A DNA stretch of 64,000 bases from Salminus brasiliensis (GCF_030463535.1 NC_132880.1:41173842-41237841); one strand, 5' to 3'. Counted from the stretch's first letter, positions 1 to 12,064 are shown. Numbers and translations are program-made. Notes: a model not told the origin generated them from the sequence alone.

Positions 1-96
1 TGGCGATAAGGTTGTGGGTTCAATACCCAAGCTCAGAAGGCTGCCATTGTTTGGACCCTTGAGCAAGGCAATTTACCCTCTCTTCTCCCCGGGCGC

Positions 97-133
<37 letters not shown>

Positions 134-235
134 CACTGCATAGATGGGTTAAAGGCGGAGGCCAAATTCCATCTGTGTCCAGACATCAAAGCTGTTCATT
201 AGTTGTACTGTGTATGAGACCGATATCCTTTAACA
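1..235 (+). repeat. tRNA-derived SINE, 5' part cut by window edge
   Basis: The start carries a B-box-like stretch (GGTTCAATACC) followed by text that closely matches, in opposite orientation, the better preserved copy at 43285-43566. Shared landmarks are the 'cttgagcaaggc' segment, the 'gggcgcac' segment, a (TG)n run at 101-132 and 'gatgggttaaa'. The A box lies outside the window. The short open frame across it is not a gene. Confidence 0.7.
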
Positions 236-299
236 CAAAGGGAAGTAGTCATTGCTGAAAGGGTTTTTCTTATTTCTACAACACAGTTGGTCTATTAGA

Positions 300-475
300 G
301 CAGGGCTGGGCGGTCCCGGTCCTGGAAGGCTGGATTCCTGCACATTTTTTTGCTTTGTCTGCTTGAACACACTAAAGGCATTAAACTCACCTGTTAATTG
401 TCAGGTTTAGTATGTCTTTTAGAGCTGTTTTGCTGGACTTTGGCCCCTGTTGCCCACCCCTGTATTAGAGGATTT
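300..475. repeat. dispersed repeat upstream of WASF2 coding exons
   Basis: The stretch has the 'cggtcctggaaggctggattcctgcac' style of a widespread fish interspersed repeat, with related decayed copies near 1975-2180 and 7120-7300. No coding signal is seen. The rest of 476-1555 is AT-rich intron or 5' flank without recognisable features. Confidence 0.4.
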
Positions 476-1581
476 CTTAGTTACCTGATTTTGCAACCTT
501 TGGGGATTAAAGCTTTGTGTGCTTGTTTGGGGTTGGTTCTAAACTGTACAGGAGAACTGGTGCTTGCAAAACTTTAGTAATAACACACCACTAGCATATC
601 AGAAAGACCTCAGACAACACAGAGCCTTCTGTTACATTCATCTTGTCACACTTAAAGCTTAATACTTCTTTAAAGGCTCATTTCTACTGTTTTTTTTAGC
701 TATTCTCTATTCGCAGCTTGATTACCCATTGGTGTTAAATAGTGTTATAATGATCGAGCAGTAGACTGTGTCCCTGACATTCTTTCTCCATTTTGCTCTT
801 TTAATTGTACAGATTAAAAACCATTTGCCCAAAGTATTTCTGAATGTATGCAATGTGAAGTATGTGTGAACAGGACTAAACTATTTGGAAAATTTCTCAA
901 TTAGTACAGAAAAATGTAGCGAACAGCTCTGGCTTTCTATTCAGATCAGAACGTTATATATATGTACAATTTGAATACATGTCCTAGTTCTATGATGGCG
1001 CAAAATTGACTCATTCAGATATCACACTGGTTTGGTCGCTAAGGCAGTTCTTAGTGTTTTGCTATTCTGTTGATATTCAGTGGTAGAAAAGTGAAAAAAC
1101 AATATTTAATGTGTGGCCTATTTAATCCGTATACCTTTTAATTGGACTTCTACAAAGGCATTTATTGAATGTACACAGAAAGAATGCAAGTAAATGCATG
1201 CAAGAATGCAACTAAAATAAGATGAGTCAGCGGTTAGGCCTAGACGTGCATGATACTGACAGGCTATTCTAGACACAGATCAGACTACCTCAGGTACACT
1301 GTTATATAAAGGGTCTAAGCTGTGTCTAAGAAGAAAGACACACAGCAGTTTTGGTTCTGCTTTAAGCACCAGCCATTTTAGTTTTGTGTTTCTGCTTGGA
1401 TAAGTGTGTGTGGATATGTGCATGGAAAAACAAGCAAGCATGAAGAGGACAGTGTCCATAAAGAATGACCAGAAATAAGGAAGTGAAGCCATAGCACCAT
1501 TTATGTGAGCACCTGTAGCATGCACTGTGTTGTATTTACTGGCCTCTGTCTTCCAGGGGGGAGAGAGACTGAGTTGTCATC

Positions 1582-2177
1582 ATGCCTTTGGTGATGCGGA
1601 ACATCGAGCCACGGCACCTGTGCCGCCAGACCTTACCCGTGGCTGTGAAGAGTGAGCTAGAGTGTGTGACCAACTTCACACTGGCCAACATCATCCGCCA
1701 GCTCGGCTCCCTCAGTGAGTGACTGACCCTGCAAGTCTTGTTTGGCTTTTAGGTTGACTGTTTGTGGCTGACTGTGCATATCTTTTTATGTCTGATTTTG
1801 TGTGTTATGTCCCAGGCAAATTTGCAGAGGACGTGTTTGGCGAGCTGTTTGTCCAGGCCAGCTTATTTGCAGACAGGGTGAATACTCTTGGCGAGAGAGT
1901 GGACAAACTGCAGGTCAAAGTCACACAGCTAGACCCCAAAGAGGAAGAAGGTAAACCAGACTGAGGAGATCACGTAGAGCAGGGGTCATCAGAGTTGTCC
2001 GGAAAGGCCTTGTGTGGCTTCATTCCAACCAAGCTTGAGCACACCTCATTTAACTAATTAGTTGTTTGAAGACTGAGACTGACTGCTTAAACAAGTAGAA
2101 TCTGGTGTGCTTATGCTTGATTTAAATGAAATCAGCCATCTCCTATGTGGGTTACATTGGTGAGCCCTGACCTAGCG

Positions 2178-2224
<47 letters not shown>

Positions 2225-5200
2225 TATGTGTTGTGTTTTTTAATCTTAATTTGATAAATTGACATTTATGATCAAAGGAGAACTGAGAAGTTTTTATACC
2301 TTTAAACAGACAGATTCCCAATTCCCAAAGCTTGAAAAGTCTAAATATTCTCACTCTTAGAGTTGCCTTTCTGCGACGTTACTTCAACAGGGCAACCACC
2401 CACAAAACTAGTATGACTAATGGCATAGCCATTTTTACAAAACACTTTGACTGCTGTTTTTTGTGAATTGTAAGTAGGGTATTCAGGTGGGTACTTGGAT
2501 ACTCTATATACAGTGTTATGTCATTTTGAGCTAGATATTTAATCAGGCTGTGCACTTTTGTGTTGTATTCACATTAAATGCCATAGCCTCTCAGTTTTTT
2601 ACTATTTAAATACATGCATGAGTTGCGTGAATGCTTTAAAAGTGGGAAGTTGTCCCAGTTATCATGAATGCAGCATTGTTGTAGTGTGGGTATAGCATAA
2701 CTATGCTTGCTTTATTTATTTATTTCAGTTTCATGTTTCTACTCACTTGCATCTCTCTTTTGTTTCCTTGCATAGTTTCTCTGCAAGCCATCACCACTCG
2801 CAAAGCTTTCCGTTCTAATCAGATCCAGGATCAGCAGCTTTTCAGTCGGCCTTCGCTGCCCCAGCCAGTACAGGATACCTACTTGACCTGCAACCAGCCA
2901 CCTCCGCTTAACAATCTTAGTGTTTACAGGTATATCTTGGGGTCCCATCACTATGCTTGAAGCATTCAAAGTATCATTAACTAGTAGTGGTGTAATACAT
3001 CACAAAATTCACACTTTGGGTCTGATCATCAGTAAAAAGGGAGACAAGTGTGAGATAGTAATATTAGCTTTCAGGTTCAAAGTATTTTTTGTTCAAGTTT
3101 GTTAGTATTAATGACTTTTATTTTAACACTGTCTGTAAAGAATGTAGCAGTGGAGTGGAGCGATTGCGTCTTGTGGTCTTTTTCTTTTATTTCTTGCATT
3201 CCATTCTGCCTTGTAATTAATAGTGGGAAATAGTTGACTTAAAGTCCTCCTTTTTTTACACTTAACCCGTGTTCATATGAGACTTTTACGGCTCACACAG
3301 ATATAACTCTACTCTCCACTCCCAGGGTTTGACTGACTGTACTGATCTTGGCAACCCACTACCTGTAGGTAGAAGCATGAGTTTTGTTTGCTAAATGCAG
3401 CTTGTATGTCTCTCCCAGGGAGGATGGGAAAGAGGCTCTTAAATTCTACACCGATCCATCCTATTTCTTTGATCTGTGGAAAGAGCAGATGCTGCAGGAC
3501 ACCAAAGATATCATGAAGGAGAAACGGAAGCACAGGGTGAGAAGTTCAAGCACATATGTGTCATAGTCCTTCTGAATAGAGTTGTGGTGTCTGTCTCCTT
3601 TTCCTAAAATATGTGTGTATGTGTGAGTAGAAGGAGAAGAGAGAAAACCCGAACAGGAGCAATTTGAACCCTCGCAAGATCAAAACCCGCAAAGAGGAAT
3701 GGGAACGACGTAAGATGGGAGAAGAATTTGTTGTCCCTAAACCCGATGGGGGGTAAGTGGAAATCCTGAGAGAATTTTAGCAAAGTTTTTAATTTATTTA
3801 TTAATTAATTGTTATTTACCCCCCCGTAGTCGTTCTATGGAGGTGTACAATGGCAGCTTTGGCTCAGGTGATGACATGGGTATGATGGATTCTGAGGGAC
3901 AGCTAGACCAAAGCACTTCTTCCTACAGTTATGATGCTGGCTCCCCTCTCCCACCTCCAATGTCGGAAGATGATGGTTTCCTACCACCTCCACCTCCGGA
4001 TATGACGTGAGTGTATTCGTAGCTTTGCAATCCATCAGTCTTTACGGATGCTGCTGTGCTGTAACTAATGCCTGTTCTCTTGCAGGTATAATGAGGGACC
4101 ATCTGGAACCTCTCCTCAGAAGCGAAGTAGCCTATTAAGCCCTACTCACCCTCCTCCAGCCCCCCCAGTTATGGCGTCCTCTCCTCCTGGTCGCCCCTCA
4201 GTGGCTCCCCCTGTGGCCCCACCTCCTCCCCCACCTGTAGGGATGGGTATCCCACCTCCACCTCCCTCAGGGTTTGATTCTCCTCCTTCTCCTCCTCCTT
4301 TTTCCTCTGGTTCTCCCTCTATCCCTCCTCCTCCACCTATTGCTTCCAATATTCCAGCTCCACCACCTCCCCCTGCTGGGGGCGGCCCCCCACCGCCACC
4401 CCCTCCCCCTCCGCCTCCAGGCCCTCCTCCTCCATGCTTCACCCCTGCTGCTCCAGCCCCTCCTCCTCCCTCAGGGGGGGCCCCTGCTGCCTCTGCCCCC
4501 AAAGCCCAGCCTGCCCCTGCTGGCGACGGCCGCAGCGATCTCCTGGCAGCTATTCGCCAAGGTAGGTCCAGTTCCACCCGCACACAAAAAAAAAAAACAC
4601 TTTTAGTGTATCTTCACTTTTATAATTAGATTTTTTTCTGCAGGACTGTGTGATACACTTAGTATCTTAACCATTATTTTTTATTTATGTCCATCATTTA
4701 AAACTACGCTTGCTTTATTTCTGGGTCTTGGGAGTAACTTAATTGACTATATCAAACGTGTTCCGGTTGTTGTTGCTGATCCATGTCACATAACTTTAGT
4801 GATGTTATATTAAGCATCACAGCATGGGAACCAGGTAGTAATACTCTCTCTCTCTCTACTTGGTTCCAATGCATGTGCTGTGCTGGTTAAAGAAAGTAAC
4901 ACTGTATTTCTCTATAGGAGGTGTCTATAGAGGGCATCTCTCTGTAGAGGGTAAAACGCGTGTTTTCCTTTTGGCTACCATACTCTTAATTCTTTATTTT
5001 TGTATTATTCTTTGTTACCTTTGTAGAGATAATCTTACTGTAGAGGTTATCTTTCTATAATTAAGAATAAAGAGTATGATAGCCAAAAGTAAAAAAACCT
5101 ACATTGTTTACCTGAAACAGGTGTATTAGACCAGGAAATATACAGAAAGGGGCTGAGCATGGGGACCTTAATTACTTAGGCCTAGGGACTTTGACTTAGG

Positions 5201-5579
5201 TAACACTAGGTCTGCATAGCCACATTGGAATTGATGTTGCAATATCTTGTTGCATTGCAGTTTATTAAAAAACTTTCTTCATATTTTTCCAGATATCAAT
5301 GGTCCAGAAGGTCATTAAATTAATAATGCAGTATGATTTTAGAGGATTGACATCACTCCTTGTCCCTCATTAAGTGTCTGCAAAAGTTGCTGAAAGTGCC
5401 TGTCTGTCTGTGTGTGCCTAGGATTTAACCTACGTAAAGTGGAGGAGCAGAGAGAGCAAGAAAAGAGAGACGTCGTGGGCAATGATGTGGCTGCTATCTT
5501 GTCCCGCCGTATTGCAGTAGAGTGCAGTGACTCTGAAGACGACTCTTCAGAGTTTGATGATGAGGAGTGGTCTGACTGA
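1582..5579 (+). CDS. wasf2: WASF2 (WAVE2), actin nucleation-promoting factor, 8 coding exons
   Basis: Coding exons by splice sites and frame: 1582-1714, 1816-1950, 2776-2929, 3419-3536, 3631-3752, 3830-4006, 4086-4561, 5422-5579. They sum to 1473 nt, i.e. 490 residues plus stop; human WAVE2 is about 498. The N-terminus ([18 protein letters not shown]) starts the SCAR/WAVE homology domain that binds ABI and NAP1 in the WAVE regulatory complex. Exon 4 holds the conserved SYFFDLWKE segment and exon 5 a lysine/arginine-rich basic region. Exon 7 is a long polyproline region for profilin and SH3 partners. The WH2 motif ([16 protein letters not shown]) straddles the exon 7/8 junction and is followed by the central segment and the acidic tail ending DDEEWSD, which activates Arp2/3 downstream of Rac. 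The AG at about 1556 implies an untranslated exon upstream, outside the window. Frame and family match leave little doubt; exon edges are inferred from sequence only. Confidence 0.95.
1975..2225. repeat. intronic dispersed repeat followed by (AT)n microsatellite
   Basis: WASF2 intron 2 carries a decayed dispersed repeat (about 1975-2175, same general family as 300-475) that ends in an (AT)n run at about 2180-2221. No exon signal is seen. Confidence 0.5.
4965..5092. repeat. imperfect inverted repeat in WASF2 intron 7
   Basis: The arm CTTTTGGCTACCATACTC at about 4968-4985 recurs as its reverse complement with one mismatch at about 5072-5089. Homology continues inward to arms of about 27 nt around a loop of roughly 70 nt. 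It may be the end of a foldback/MITE element or a transcript hairpin. Confidence 0.55.
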
Positions 5580-6465
5580 GTCTACATAACCGATCATGAA
5601 AATGTTCATTCCTACTAGACCTTCCACTTATCAGATTACTTGTTTCCCTTTAATGAGGCCAATTACTGTGTGAGTGTGAGTGTGTGTGGCACGGTTTATT
5701 CTGACTCCAAGTGAATTATTTAGATGATTAGCCTGCTCCTGTTACAGAGTGCCTGTTCCTCTGTAATGCAGCTATCAAGAGTAAGAGAAGTTGTGCGAGT
5801 GTGTGCGAGTGTGTGCGAGTGTGTGCGAGTGTGTGCGAGTGTGTGCGAGTGTGTGCGAGTGTGTGTGTGTGTGTGTTCTTGTTGCATCGCAGTATCTTAT
5901 CAGCAGAACCTTGGTATTAATCACCTGAACTTTGCTTTGTTTTTGTTTGTTTGTTTGTTTGTTTTTTTACCCAAGCCAAGTAAAAGGCACGTTATATATT
6001 GGTAATTTAGATACTAAATACTTGGTCATGGTCTTTGTTGCTTTTAAGGGCTGCAGTTTTCTGCAGGCCTTTATTTGGAGCACTCATTCCCAGAGTGAAC
6101 AGCTCAAGCAGTCCCTTAAAATCAAATGCCTTTTTGTGTGTTCGTGGCCTGTTGCCTTGGTAACTGGTCTCCGTCTGTGTGGGTGCAACGTATCTGTTCT
6201 CTGACCTCAGTGCCACTTGTGGCATTATGGCATTCCGTGTGGTGGTTTTCCCTGTCCTGTGCTTTTGCTGATGTCATTATCCTGTATTCCAAAGTGCCTG
6301 CTTTATATTTGGTATTAGTGCCTACTTGTTTAAAGCCAAAGCTTTACTGAGAATTATGCAAGATTTTGAAATCAGAAAAATCATTTTTGTATTGGGTACA
6401 TTTGTTTAATAATTTTAAACATTTTCTATCACTGGTTTAATTAAATAAAGATCCTTAAGCTAAAA
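5580..6465 (+). other. wasf2: WASF2 3' UTR with poly(A) signal
   Basis: The stretch follows the WASF2 stop codon and ends near a canonical AATAAA at 6444-6449. It contains a decamer tandem repeat (5791-5860), a TG run and a short TTTG run at about 5937-5962. No other gene signal is seen. The 3' end is inferred from the signal alone. Confidence 0.65.
5791..5878 (+). repeat. tandem decamer GTGTGCGAGT in the WASF2 3' UTR
   Basis: About seven near-perfect copies of GTGTGCGAGT run head to tail and then dissolve into (GT)n. Because the unit is 10 bases long the run is open in several frames and produces a Cys/Val-rich spurious frame. Confidence 0.9.
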
Positions 6466-6469
6466 CATG

Positions 6470-7844
6470 CTGGAGTCTGTGAATATTAACTGCTTCTGAA
6501 TCAATGACCCCGTTTACGCCTGGTCATGTCATGTGACTACCATCTGGATTGTATCAGGAAAAGATTTTAGCCACATGCGTTTAGTTGGGTTTTGGAGAGA
6601 CTGGTGCATTTACAGTACTATGCTACATGGCTCAGATCTGTCTCAGACCACCTCCTGAAGTGGTTGGAGTGATCGGACTTGTATATTTGTTTTTAATGCG
6701 TGTTTCATTTTTATTTATGATCCAGATATAATCCTGATACACAAGACACATGACGTGACCAGGTGTTAACAGGGTCTGTATGTACAAATACTGATGTGTC
6801 TCCTCTTTTTGGAGTCCTGTTCAGAAAGTACAGTACTGTAAAAAATTATTTGGCCCTGTTTTTTGGGTTTTTTTTCTGTTGAATGCTGCAGCATCAAAGT
6901 GGGATTTGAATCATGGCTTTGACTTTGCCACTTCCAAATCATCATGGCTTGCGTGTGTGCTTCAGATCATTGTTCTGCTGCACATACTTTTTAACAGCGC
7001 TGTGTAGTTGACATTTCCTTCAGTTGCGCTTTTGTCTGACGTTCATCTGATAATGTTTTGATCTTGTCATTATCTCCTCTTTTTTTGCCTCTTTGTGAAA
7101 TATTTGAAATGGCCTATTAAATAATCAAATGTGGCCTCCTTAATGTAGTAATTCTAAACAGGTAGGCTCTATTGCAGGCGCTTGGCCCACCTACACTGCA
7201 CATTTTTGTGGTTTTAGTATACTTGCACTCTGATTCAAAGGAAACATTTGCTAATGAGGTGATTAGTTGAAGCAGGTGTGTTATGGAGTATTAGGCTAAT
7301 AGGACTGTAGTGCTGAGACCTAGTGCTGTATTTTTAAGTATTGTAACAACATTTGCGCTTAACTGTAAGAATGTAAGAAAACCTAATGATGTACTAAACC
7401 GGTCTTATTATGGAACACAGGATCTTGATTCCTAATAGAAAAAACTATTTTTACCAACAGTGTAAACCTTGTTACATTATTTGAAATCCAACTGTAGGGG
7501 GAGTCCAGGAGCAAAAATACTAGTTCTTGCAGAATGCTGCTTTAAGCGCTAAATTGTTACAGTATTGGGATTATTACATTATTGTGAAGTTATTACAAAA
7601 AGTATTCATAAATAGTTGAACTTTCACAGCTTCAGGGATGGATCAATCATGTTTCAAAAGTGAAACATGGGTGAACTGGAATGCAGCTGCAATTCTCAAA
7701 AAAATTGCTACTAAAGTAAGAGTGTGGACTCCCAGAATACAGTAGTCAACAGTTGCTGTAGACCAAACAATTGAATGCCTTTTTCTAACAGATCAAACTG
7801 AAGATGTGGGGTTTTTTTGTTTTGTTTTTTTTACTTTACAGTAA
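6470..7844. other. intergenic, no gene seen
   Basis: The stretch is AT-rich between the WASF2 3' end and the MITE below. The only pattern seen is a decayed dispersed repeat at about 7120-7300 with the 'gattagttgaagcaggtg' text typical of fish interspersed repeats. Confidence 0.6.
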
Positions 7845-8212
7845 CACACTCTGGACACCCCTTCTCAGGAATGCATTCAGCTATTTTAAGTGACACACAC
7901 ACAGCTACCTGTAGAAAAGCATTGCCAATAGACTAGGACTTCCTATTGGCACCATGCCTAATGTCAGACATGATGGCGCTTCATTCAAAACCTTTGGGAT
8001 GAGTAGGGGATGAGTTGTGGTGGTGATCATCCAACATCCTGACCTCATTAACACTATTGCTGCTAAATGCAATCAAATCCTCACAGCAGTGCTCCCAAAT
8101 CTGGAATAAAGCCTTCCCTGGACAGTAGAGACAGTTACTCCAACAACAACAACAGAACAAACTCTGAATGAGCAGATGTCCCAATACTTCTGTCCATGTA
8201 GTGTGTAGTGGT
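7845..8212 (-). mobile_element. MITE-like non-autonomous DNA transposon
   Basis: The right end (gagcagatgtcccaatac...) is the reverse complement of the left end of the element at 14092-14462 and of the fragment at 25565-25760. The interior shares the text around 'attgctgctaaatgcaatcaaatcctcacagc' in decayed form. No transposase frame is present. Boundaries are approximate. Confidence 0.6.
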
Positions 8213-9129
8213 TACATAAAGACCGCTCAATCTGGTTGAACAACTCCCATCACTACGCTGAGCATTGTTCCCAGTGCTTAGTCTATGTTCCTCCCTCAGA
8301 TATGCCTTTTGAATTGGCTCAGTGGAAAGGCAGCAGGCAGGCAGGGAGGCGCGATGCATTCCAGTGATGCAGTGGATTTATGTAATACTCTGATTTGTCA
8401 GCAGTGTGGCTCTCATGCTGGATTTATCCAAATGTGACAAGTGTGCTTTTGCAGGCAGAACCTCACCGCCCTCCCCCTCCACACCCCTTTAAACTCTCAC
8501 TCACACACAAAAGACTACAGAAAAGTGTTCCTTTTACAAAACGTTGTTTATTTCTTGTTATAAACAAGACAACAGAGGTCTCTTTAAAACATTTTGGTTC
8601 AAAAAGAACACATTCACGCAGACATGAACATGTTTGGTGCACCAATCATTTCTCACATGTGCAAACAAGACATTTATGAAGTATAAAAACATCCATCATT
8701 TTGCAGTAGCAGTAGTAGTAGTACCAAATGGCAAGTAATTCAGTCCACAAATAAATAGTTAAATAAATAGGGCTACACAATTGGCAAGATTAGCATTCAA
8801 ACAAAACTTGTATGAAAAGTCAAGTCATAAAGTTGTAAAGTGCAAATTATTTTTTTAATTCCATCTAGAACCTCTGAATGTCAGAGTTTGTAAAAGTATC
8901 AGGCACAAATTGAAGACAATTAAAGCAATACTATCCTTAAGGAAACTGTTTGTATCTTCATTTAAGGGTTTAATGGAAAAGCTACTGCAGTGGCATAGTA
9001 GAGGTCATTTCCGCTCTGGATAGTGGAAGATGGGTGAGGAGGAATACACAGACGTTTTTGATCACAGACACCAACCCAGATAACATGCCCATGTGGAGCC
9101 TGTATGGTTAGCCTAACTGTAAACCAGAA

Positions 9130-9380
9130 AGTTTTGTCCATGGCTTCCACGTTGGCCCCATATATGGATGCCCACCAGGGTCAAACAAGGGTCACTGATG
9201 GGATCAGCAGGGTTTGAGCATGGGTCAAATCTTGGTTGCACACTGCACATGGGGCATAGATGGGAGATTAGGGTGGCAAGCCCAACTGGGTCCCTGTGAC
9301 AACACATGTACAAACCTACTTTGATCCCATGCCCCTTAGAACCCACCTAGTCTATGTTCTGCCCATGTGAGCCCCATATA
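9130..9380. repeat. degenerate 'catggg/cccatg' rich repeat
   Basis: The stretch downstream of GPR3 repeats short variants of 'gcccatgtg', 'catggggca' and 'gggtcaaa'. It looks like a decayed minisatellite or repeat common in fish. Frames through it lack protein-like features. Confidence 0.4.
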
Positions 9381-9544
9381 AGCGTGTTGTCTGGGAAAGG
9401 TCAGAAGAGGAACCTGAAACAGTACACATTTCAAACGTTGCTGGAGAGTGACTCTGAGTCATACGTTACATACACGTGACTCGTGTAGCACGAGTCAGGC
9501 AGAGGTCTTGGCAATATTGGCACAGTGAAATATTCTCAATGAGG

Positions 9545-9580
<36 letters not shown>

Positions 9581-9679
9581 CTTTGACACTGGGAATGGAG
9601 TTAAAGCGTGATCTATCACGGCACCTTATGGCATATTTTCTGATGTGCTCTTCAAAGGGAATGTAAAGTTTGCTGGATC

Positions 9680-10660
9680 TTAGACATCGCTGGGTGTGTG
9701 TGTGTTCTTGTTGGACGTGTTTGGCAGGCAGCAGCAGCAGGCCTGCCTCAGCACTCTCTGGATGTGTGTGTTCCTGTAGGCATAAATCAGAGGGTTGAGC
9801 AGAGAGTTGCCTGTGACCGGCACCAGCGTGGCGTACGTGTAAAGAGCGGGTGAGGATCCGTCGCCTAGGAGGCCGTACAGGGCGAAGGGCACCCAGCAGC
9901 TGGCGAAGGTGGCCAGGATGAAGGCGAGGGTGTGTACCCGGCGGCGGGCATGTGTTCGTGCGGAGGGCAGTGTGTGTCTCTGAAGGGCGATCTGGTGCGA
10001 GTGCCGCAGGACCACCTGGCAGATCCAGGCGTTGAGCTGCAGCATAAGGGCCAGGGCAAGAAGGAAGCCGCCGCAAAGGGTGGCCAAGTGCACGCGGGTC
10101 AACGGCCGCACCACGCTGCAAGACTGTCCATCGTCCAGGCAATTCCAGCCCAGGGCGGGCAGAGCCCCCTGCAGGCCTGCAAGTGCCCAACCCAACGCCA
10201 GGGCGCAGCGTGTGTGCGTGTGTGTGCGGCGGGAGCCATATGTCAGTGCTCTGTGGAGCGACAGGAATCTGTCCAGGGTGATGCCCAGCAAGGAGAAAAC
10301 AGACGCACTGAGTGCGCTGACTAGGAGACCCATACTGCCCAACTCCAGCACCTCCGAGGGCAGGCACCAGCGGGACAGGAAGTGCAACAGCAGTCCCACT
10401 CCTGCCAGGAAGTCCGCCCAAGCCAGGCTGCCGATCAGCAGGAACATGGGCGCCCGCAGAGATGACGAGGAGAAGATGGTCACTACAATGATTGCGTTCT
10501 CGCAGCAAATCAGGACACCCGACACGCACAGGGCCACATCCCAAGGGGTCATCACTGCTGCAGCCAGTGGGTCAGGCGTGATTTGGGCGGGGGACACTTG
10601 CAGGAGTGGGTCGATCTCCAAGACCACCTCCAAGCCCACTTCGGAATCATTAAGGGCCAT
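9680..10660 (-). CDS. gpr3: GPR3, orphan class A G protein-coupled receptor
   Basis: The single coding exon gives 326 residues, close to the usual length of about 330. The GPR3/6/12 signature is clear: ENAIIV in TM1 in place of the usual GN, ADFLAG in TM2 with Asp83, DRF at 130-132 followed by [15 protein letters not shown] in ECL2, CWVPF at 255-259 in TM6, and NSLLNPLIY in TM7 with NPxxY at 289-293. A cysteine cluster at 308-312 is a likely palmitoylation site. The C-terminus SPSDV of mammalian GPR3 appears here as TPSDV. The family signals constitutively through Gs and raises cAMP at the plasma membrane. A polypyrimidine tract and CAG lie two bases before the ATG (acceptor at 10663-10664), so an untranslated exon lies upstream, probably in the CpG block at 11.3-12 kb. 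Oddity: the ICL2/TM4 border has a THTHT run coded by a CA repeat. Confidence 0.93.
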   Translation of the reverse strand: MALNDSEVGLEVVLEIDPLLQVSPAQITPDPLAAAVMTPWDVALCVSGVLICCENAIIVVTIFSSSSLRAPMFLLIGSLAWADFLAGVGLLLHFLSRWCLPSEVLELGSMGLLVSALSASVFSLLGITLDRFLSLHRALTYGSRRTHTHTRCALALGWALAGLQGALPALGWNCLDDGQSCSVVRPLTRVHLATLCGGFLLALALMLQLNAWICQVVLRHSHQIALQRHTLPSARTHARRRVHTLAFILATFASCWVPFALYGLLGDGSSPALYTYATLVPVTGNSLLNPLIYAYRNTHIQRVLRQACCCCLPNTSNKNTHTPSDV

Positions 10661-10749
10661 GGCTGTAGAGAGAAGAAAGAGGTTTTTCTTAAGTCAGAAC
10701 CATCTGCAAGCCATCAGTGACATCTGTTCTAGACATGGTAGGTCATTAG

Positions 10750-11190
10750 TAACCTGAATGTTATACACTTTTAAAGAAGGGTTCTCAAGGTGTTCTTTAG
10801 GAAACTTAATGGTTCTAAATAGAACATTGCAACCATGTGAATGGTGCTTGGCCTGGTTAGTTCTTCTCTGTGACAGAAAAGCTCATGTGGTTCCTCAAAG
10901 AGTATCACTGTTTGCTAAGTCTGTGGAAATGCAAGGTAGAGTACACTCCTTACAGAAGGAGTTCTTCCAAGGTTCCTTAGGCAATTGTTCTGTATTAGAA
11001 CCATGACGACCCAAGGATGCTTAAATGCTTAAATAGTTTTTGCCTGCTTGGTTCTTCTCTTTATGAAAAGAAAAACTGTTAGATGGCAACCTTATAGCAA
11101 AAAACACCTTATAGCAAAAAAACAGGGTTCCACTACTGTCAGGAGCCAAAGAACCTTTTAAGTACTATATAGAACCCTAAGAGTGTAGAA
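10750..11190. repeat. dispersed repeat with 'ggttctaaatagaacc'-type motifs
   Basis: The segment is rich in 'ggttcttc', 'aaatagaacattg' and 'gtactatatagaaccct', short inverted-repeat text also seen in intron 1 of CD164L2 (19225-19440). It looks like a MITE family and shows no coding potential. Confidence 0.45.
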
Positions 11191-11289
11191 ATGCAAGTGC
11201 CATTTTCAGGTTCAGTCTTCAAGCATAACGTGAACAGTGACCACTACAGTCTTGCCGTTCATCTACAACATGCAAATCTCGCTGGATGA

Positions 11290-11960
11290 GTAGCTCTCAG
11301 TCCACAGCGACGCACGAGCTCAGACGAAGGCGCGCGTGCTGGGATTACTGATAACACTAATGCTTGTGGTGACGATGATGCCACTAGTCCAGGGCTCTGA
11401 GTCTACAGACGGAGCAACATCGACCACATTCACTCCCATTCTAGACCCCAGCCAGACATGCTCAGACGCACGCGGAGAAATAAAAAGACTCACCGAGGCG
11501 CTCAGCAGCCAAGCATCCAGGCAAAGTCGCGCGCAGTGAGAGCTGAAACCGGAGCGCCAGCTAAATCACGGTGCAACTGGACCGGGCAGAATGTCAGCGC
11601 GCGCAGGTGCAAATCCAGTAGCTCCTCTGTAAGATCTGCAAGTGTTCTCCAGTGCAAAGTCCTCAGTCTGTGCAAACTCAGATCCTCGCCGTTCGTCTTC
11701 GTCCGCTCCTCTTCTGCGCGCTCTTCTGTGTGACAGTCTGATCCGCCGCGCTCTCCGCCTTCAGCGAGTCCCTTCTGACGTCAGTTACGACGCAGGGGGT
11801 CGATTCCCCCCGCGCGCAGCCAATCGGAGAGCCCGCCGAGACAGAGCCCACTGGCGTAATTTCATTCATAAAATGCCGCAATGTTTCACCCCGCCCACTG
11901 CGACGGACAGAGAGCGCGCGCGGGGGGAACCACGGGTACTGCCTGTATGTGATTTTACTG
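11290..11960. promoter_or_regulatory. CpG-rich block, probable GPR3 promoter with consensus CRE
   Basis: The block is dense in CpG, unlike its surroundings. It holds a full CRE palindrome TGACGTCA at 11776-11783 and a CCAAT box about 40 bases further on (about 11818). On the minus strand a consensus donor (CG|GTGAGT, exon edge about 11494) could join a 5' untranslated exon to the acceptor just before the GPR3 ATG. The assignment to GPR3 is inferred from orientation and distance. Confidence 0.55.
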
Positions 11961-12064
11961 TGATGTATTGCACGACTGTACAACAAAGCAGGGGCGAGGA
12001 GAGGACTTCATCAGGCCAGTGATCACCATGATCACTCGTGTGTGCTCGTGTGTATGTACACATA

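Noticed and set aside
14-202. 62-codon frame at the window start
   Set aside because: Runs through a SINE and a TG repeat.
4146-4583. 145-codon Gly-rich minus-strand frame
   Set aside because: The antisense shadow of the WASF2 polyproline exon.
9495-10544. 349-codon minus-strand frame overlapping GPR3
   Set aside because: It is a shadow of GPR3 in another frame. It lacks membrane periodicity and ends in a CA-repeat Thr/His run. The GPR3 frame is unmistakable.
9932-10757. Plus-strand frames of 130 and 241 codons opposite GPR3
   Set aside because: Composition shadows of the GC-rich GPR3 exon; no start context, splice or family features.
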